This document shows positions 7,341-9,493 of a stretch of DNA of 9,493 nt, piece by piece. Position numbers and translations under genes: made by a program. Source of the stretch: Comamonas sp. lk (lineage in GTDB: Bacteria > Pseudomonadota > Gammaproteobacteria > Burkholderiales > Burkholderiaceae_C); assembly GCA_945901215.1 (NCBI GenBank), contig CAMDKE010000087.1, forward strand, positions 1-9,493, read 5' to 3'. Under the pieces are notes generated by a model, which was not told where the DNA came from, did no database searches, and saw only the letters and a program-made list of their open reading frames with translations. The first letter of the stretch is position 1; each line of letters begins with the position of its first letter.

Positions 7341-8249
7341 ATGATTTCTGACTTTCACAATAAAACTGCGGTTCTGACCGGTGCTGGATCGGGCTTTGGG
7401 CTGGAATGCGCGCGCATCGGCGCCAAACTGGGCATGAACCTGGTGCTGGTCGATGTGCAGCAAGACGCACTGGACCGCGCCGTGGCCGAAATGACGGGCG
7501 CCGGTGCCCCGGTTCTGGCCATGCGCGTGGACGTGTCCAAGGCCGACCAGATGGAGGCGTTGGGTGCGGCAACGCTTGCGCGCTTTGGCGCCCCCAACTT
7601 CGTTTTCAACAACGCGGGCGTGGGCTCCGGCGGCCTGATCTGGGAAAACACCTTGCAAGACTGGGAGTGGGTGATTGGCGTGAACTTGATGGGCGTAGCC
7701 CACGGTATCCGCGTCTTCACCCCCATGATGCTGGCCGCTGCCGCCAAAGACCCGGCCTTCCAAGGCCATATCGTCAACACCGCCAGCATGGCCGGTTTGC
7801 TCAACGCACCCAATATGGGCGTGTACAACGTGAGCAAGCACGCGGTGGTCAGCATGAGTGAGACCCTGTACCAAGACCTGGCCTTGGTCACCGAGCAAAT
7901 CAGCGCCAGCGTGCTTTGCCCCTTCTTTGTGCCCACCGGCATTAGCCAAAGCCACCGCAACCGGCCCGACGAGCACAAAGCGGTGGGTACCAAACCCACC
8001 AAGAGCCAGCTCATCGGCCAGGCCATGAGCGACAAGGCCGTGGGGAGCGGAAAAGTCAGCGCGGCCGACGTGGCGCAAAAGGTGTTTGACGCTGTGGCTT
8101 CCAACCAGTTCTACATCTACAGCCATCCCAAATCGATTGCGTCGGTGCAAGTGCGTATGGAAGACATTCTGATGTCGCGCAACCCCACCGACCCGTTTGC
8201 CCACAAGCCCGAACTCGGCGTCGAGCTGAAAAAAGCGCTGCGCGGCTAA
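7341..8249 (+). CDS. SDR-family NAD(P)-dependent oxidoreductase (second SDR)
   Basis: A 302-residue classical SDR with TGAGSGFG (13-20), NNAG (90-93), N115, and catalytic S149, Y162 and K166 (YNVSK). An Asp ends the second strand (VLVDV, D38), which normally favours NAD(H) and so contrasts with the first SDR of the cluster. The C-terminal part, from about 200, is longer than in the first SDR and lacks the WLAVDGG ending. It is closer to alcohol or hydroxy-compound dehydrogenases that take larger substrates. The ATG at 7341 has only a weak gaga upstream, and a 47-bp gap separates it from the GST gene. Likely role: NAD-linked oxidation of a hydroxyl group in the same pathway; the substrate is unknown. 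Confidence 0.92.
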   Translation: MISDFHNKTAVLTGAGSGFGLECARIGAKLGMNLVLVDVQQDALDRAVAEMTGAGAPVLAMRVDVSKADQMEALGAATLARFGAPNFVFNNAGVGSGGLIWENTLQDWEWVIGVNLMGVAHGIRVFTPMMLAAAAKDPAFQGHIVNTASMAGLLNAPNMGVYNVSKHAVVSMSETLYQDLALVTEQISASVLCPFFVPTGISQSHRNRPDEHKAVGTKPTKSQLIGQAMSDKAVGSGKVSAADVAQKVFDAVASNQFYIYSHPKSIASVQVRMEDILMSRNPTDPFAHKPELGVELKKALRG

Positions 8250-8319
8250 GCGCTGGCGAAACACCGGGAAAAAGTGTTCAAATACGCGGTTCCACATTCA
8301 CACCTCTAGGAAAGATCTC

Positions 8320-8490
8320 ATGGGCAATTCCATCGTTACCGAAGCCGACCGCAAAGCCACCCCCGCACCCAAGCCCTTGCCCGGCATGACCCTGGGCAGC
8401 GCAGGCCGCGGCCAAAAAGTGAGTCTGGAGCGCGGCGTGTCCACCCGCAGCAAAAAGAACCCCGGCAAGCGCGCCAAAAAGGGCGGTTGA
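8320..8490 (+). CDS. Small basic protein (56 residues), function unknown
   Basis: A 56-codon frame beginning MGNSIVTEAD and ending in a highly basic tail (RSKKNPGKRAKKGG) that could bind RNA, DNA or ribosomes; the middle is Pro/Gly-rich. Support for it being real: a good ribosome site (aggaaa, 8308-8313) 6 bases before the ATG, codon use like its neighbours, and a strong terminator shortly after the TGA. It has no hydrophobic segment or cysteine. I do not recognise the family. A 70-bp gap separates it from the second SDR, so it could have its own promoter, although no convincing -35/-10 pair is visible. Confidence 0.65.
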   Translation: MGNSIVTEADRKATPAPKPLPGMTLGSAGRGQKVSLERGVSTRSKKNPGKRAKKGG

Positions 8491-8500
8491 TCCCGGACTT

Positions 8501-8523
8501 ACCAAACCAAAGATTGGTTTGGT
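8501..8523. repeat. Perfect 10-bp inverted repeat with 3-base loop
   Basis: The arms accaaaccaa (8501-8510) and ttggtttggt (8514-8523) are exact reverse complements around the loop aga. No T run follows on the plus strand, so it is not a standard intrinsic terminator by itself. It lies 10 bases after the stop of the small basic protein and 5 bases before the terminator hairpin. It could stabilise the transcript's 3' end, be part of a two-hairpin terminator, or be a protein-binding site. Confidence 0.7.
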
Positions 8524-8525
8524 GC

Positions 8526-8561
8526 AAAAAGAAAGCCCTCCTTGGAGGGCTTTCTTGTTTT
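8526..8561. terminator. Bidirectional rho-independent terminator
   Basis: A perfect 13-bp stem, aagaaagccctcc (8529-8541) and ggagggctttctt (8544-8556), with a tight ttgg-type turn. It is followed by gtttt on the plus strand and preceded by five A residues (8526-8530), which become a U tract for minus-strand transcripts. It lies between the small basic protein gene (plus) and the AraC-type gene (minus), where a shared terminator for convergent genes is expected. Confidence 0.9.
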
Positions 8562-8608
8562 GGAATGACTGGATTTCCTGGAGGGGGGCGCCACTCTTGA
8601 GCCTACGT

Positions 8609-9493
8609 TTAGGTCCTTGTGTCCCAACGGGATACGGACTTTTCGCTCGAAATCCCCGTAATGGGGTTGATGTTTTGCGTTGCAGCCACCCTTCTGAAGG
8701 TGGACGGGGAAACGCCCATGTGCTCCTTAAAGAAGCGCGAGAAGTTTCCAGGCGATGAAAAACCCAGCTCCAAGGCTAGGGAGGTCAGCGGCTCGGTGCG
8801 AAACATGAGGCGGCGTACGACTTCTTCGACGCGCACAGCGCTCCAAAAAACCTGCGGCGTGGTGTTGAGTTGGTCTCGAAACATGGTGAAAAAATGGGCC
8901 CTCGACAATCCGACACGTCCGGCTACGTCTTCTACCGTAATGGGTTCGGAAACATGGGCACGCATATAGGCGATGGCGGCCCGCAACCGGTGATCCACGG
9001 CGGGCACACGCGAGATCCGGCGCCCGTTGCTCGCTGGCTCCAGCATCGACTCCATTGCACAGTCGATCAGTGATTCCACGTCGTTTTCGAGTCGGCCAAA
9101 GTCAACCGTATGCGGTGATACAACGGCATCGAGCAGCCGCCAGCAGGCTTGACGCAAGCGCGGGCTAATTGGGATTTGGGGTTTCGGGAAGAAAAAAGCT
9201 TGCCCATGCGCGGCGCGGCGTGCCTCCAGCCAATCATTGTTGATGTACAGCACCAAAAACACGGCAGGATGCCCCTTGCCCAGCAATCGGGCGTCATGCG
9301 ACTCGTAGGCATTGGTGCCCAGCGCCGTGTCCTCGCTGTACTGAACGACATCATTTACCAGGTTGGCCTGGGAACGACCGCCCCCGAGCCAAAAGGCGAA
9401 TTGGGTTTCTGAGTGCGCATGTGCAACGAGATCGTCGGCCAGTTCCAAGACCACAGCGCGTCCGAACGGGCCCTCCCGGAGTGCATAGGTTTC
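8609..9493 (-). CDS. AraC/XylS-family transcriptional regulator, 5' end beyond the window
   Basis: A minus-strand frame open from the right edge to a TAA at 8609-8611; 294 residues are visible. The GTG at 9452-9454 is probably an internal Val, because the 13 upstream codons read as natural protein (ETYALREGPFGRA) continuous with a cupin-like sensor domain that includes HAHSETQFAFWLGG. The two C-terminal helix-turn-helix units are ITVEDVAGRVGLSRAHFF and LTSLALELGFSSPGNFSRFF, followed by HMGVSPSTFRR, the classic AraC ending. A roughly 25-residue tail follows. The N-terminal domain probably senses a small molecule. It converges on the enzyme cluster across a terminator, so it need not control it; its target may lie to the right, next to its unseen promoter. 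Confidence 0.93.
   Translation of the reverse strand, partial: ETYALREGPFGRAVVLELADDLVAHAHSETQFAFWLGGGRSQANLVNDVVQYSEDTALGTNAYESHDARLLGKGHPAVFLVLYINNDWLEARRAAHGQAFFFPKPQIPISPRLRQACWRLLDAVVSPHTVDFGRLENDVESLIDCAMESMLEPASNGRRISRVPAVDHRLRAAIAYMRAHVSEPITVEDVAGRVGLSRAHFFTMFRDQLNTTPQVFWSAVRVEEVVRRLMFRTEPLTSLALELGFSSPGNFSRFFKEHMGVSPSTFRRVAATQNINPITGISSEKSVSRWDTRT

Noticed and set aside
7266..8297. Minus-strand open frame (343 codons) opposite the second SDR
   Set aside because: Composition is His/Gly/Val-rich without motifs, and the plus-strand SDR has all its catalytic residues.
9452..9454. GTG as the start of the AraC-type gene
   Set aside because: Codons upstream remain open to the edge and read as continuous sensor-domain protein, so the true start lies outside the window.

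Overview
The window looks like a chromosomal segment from a GC-rich betaproteobacterium, most likely Burkholderiales/Comamonadaceae (Rhodoferax, Polaromonas and related genera). This rests on base composition, codon use and the look of the proteins as I recall them, not on a search. It shows no rRNA, tRNA, CRISPR array or transposase.

Positions 112-8249 carry eight tightly packed plus-strand genes. In order they are: a long acyl-CoA dehydrogenase with the family's C-terminal domain (FadE/DmdC type); a 74-residue two-helix membrane protein; an SDR oxidoreductase; a PaaI-type hotdog thioesterase; a CurA-like zinc-free MDR reductase; an AidB-like acyl-CoA dehydrogenase; a glutathione S-transferase with an extra C-terminal domain; and a second SDR. 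Several neighbours overlap or abut (2031/2031, 3119/3150, 4664/4665) and the largest gap is 103 bp, so most or all are probably co-transcribed. A 56-residue basic protein (8320-8490) closes the plus-strand run. It is followed by two strong inverted repeats, one of which is a good bidirectional terminator. On the minus strand, converging on it, is an AraC-family regulator whose 5' end lies beyond the right edge.

Together the enzymes suggest catabolism of an unidentified acyl-CoA or carbonyl compound: two different flavin dehydrogenases, an enoyl/enone-type reductase, two SDRs, a thioesterase that could release CoA, and a GST that could handle an electrophilic intermediate. No acyl-CoA ligase, hydratase or thiolase is present, so any complete pathway needs genes elsewhere. 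The substrate cannot be read from the sequence.

The most unusual structural feature is a GC-rich, palindrome-rich block at about 1153-1245. It adds roughly 37 low-complexity residues in frame to a loop of the first dehydrogenase and looks like an intergenic-type repeat accepted inside a gene. A second palindrome-rich block encodes the tail of the thioesterase. I see no clear evidence of a wholly new system; the cluster is an uncommon combination of known enzyme families.
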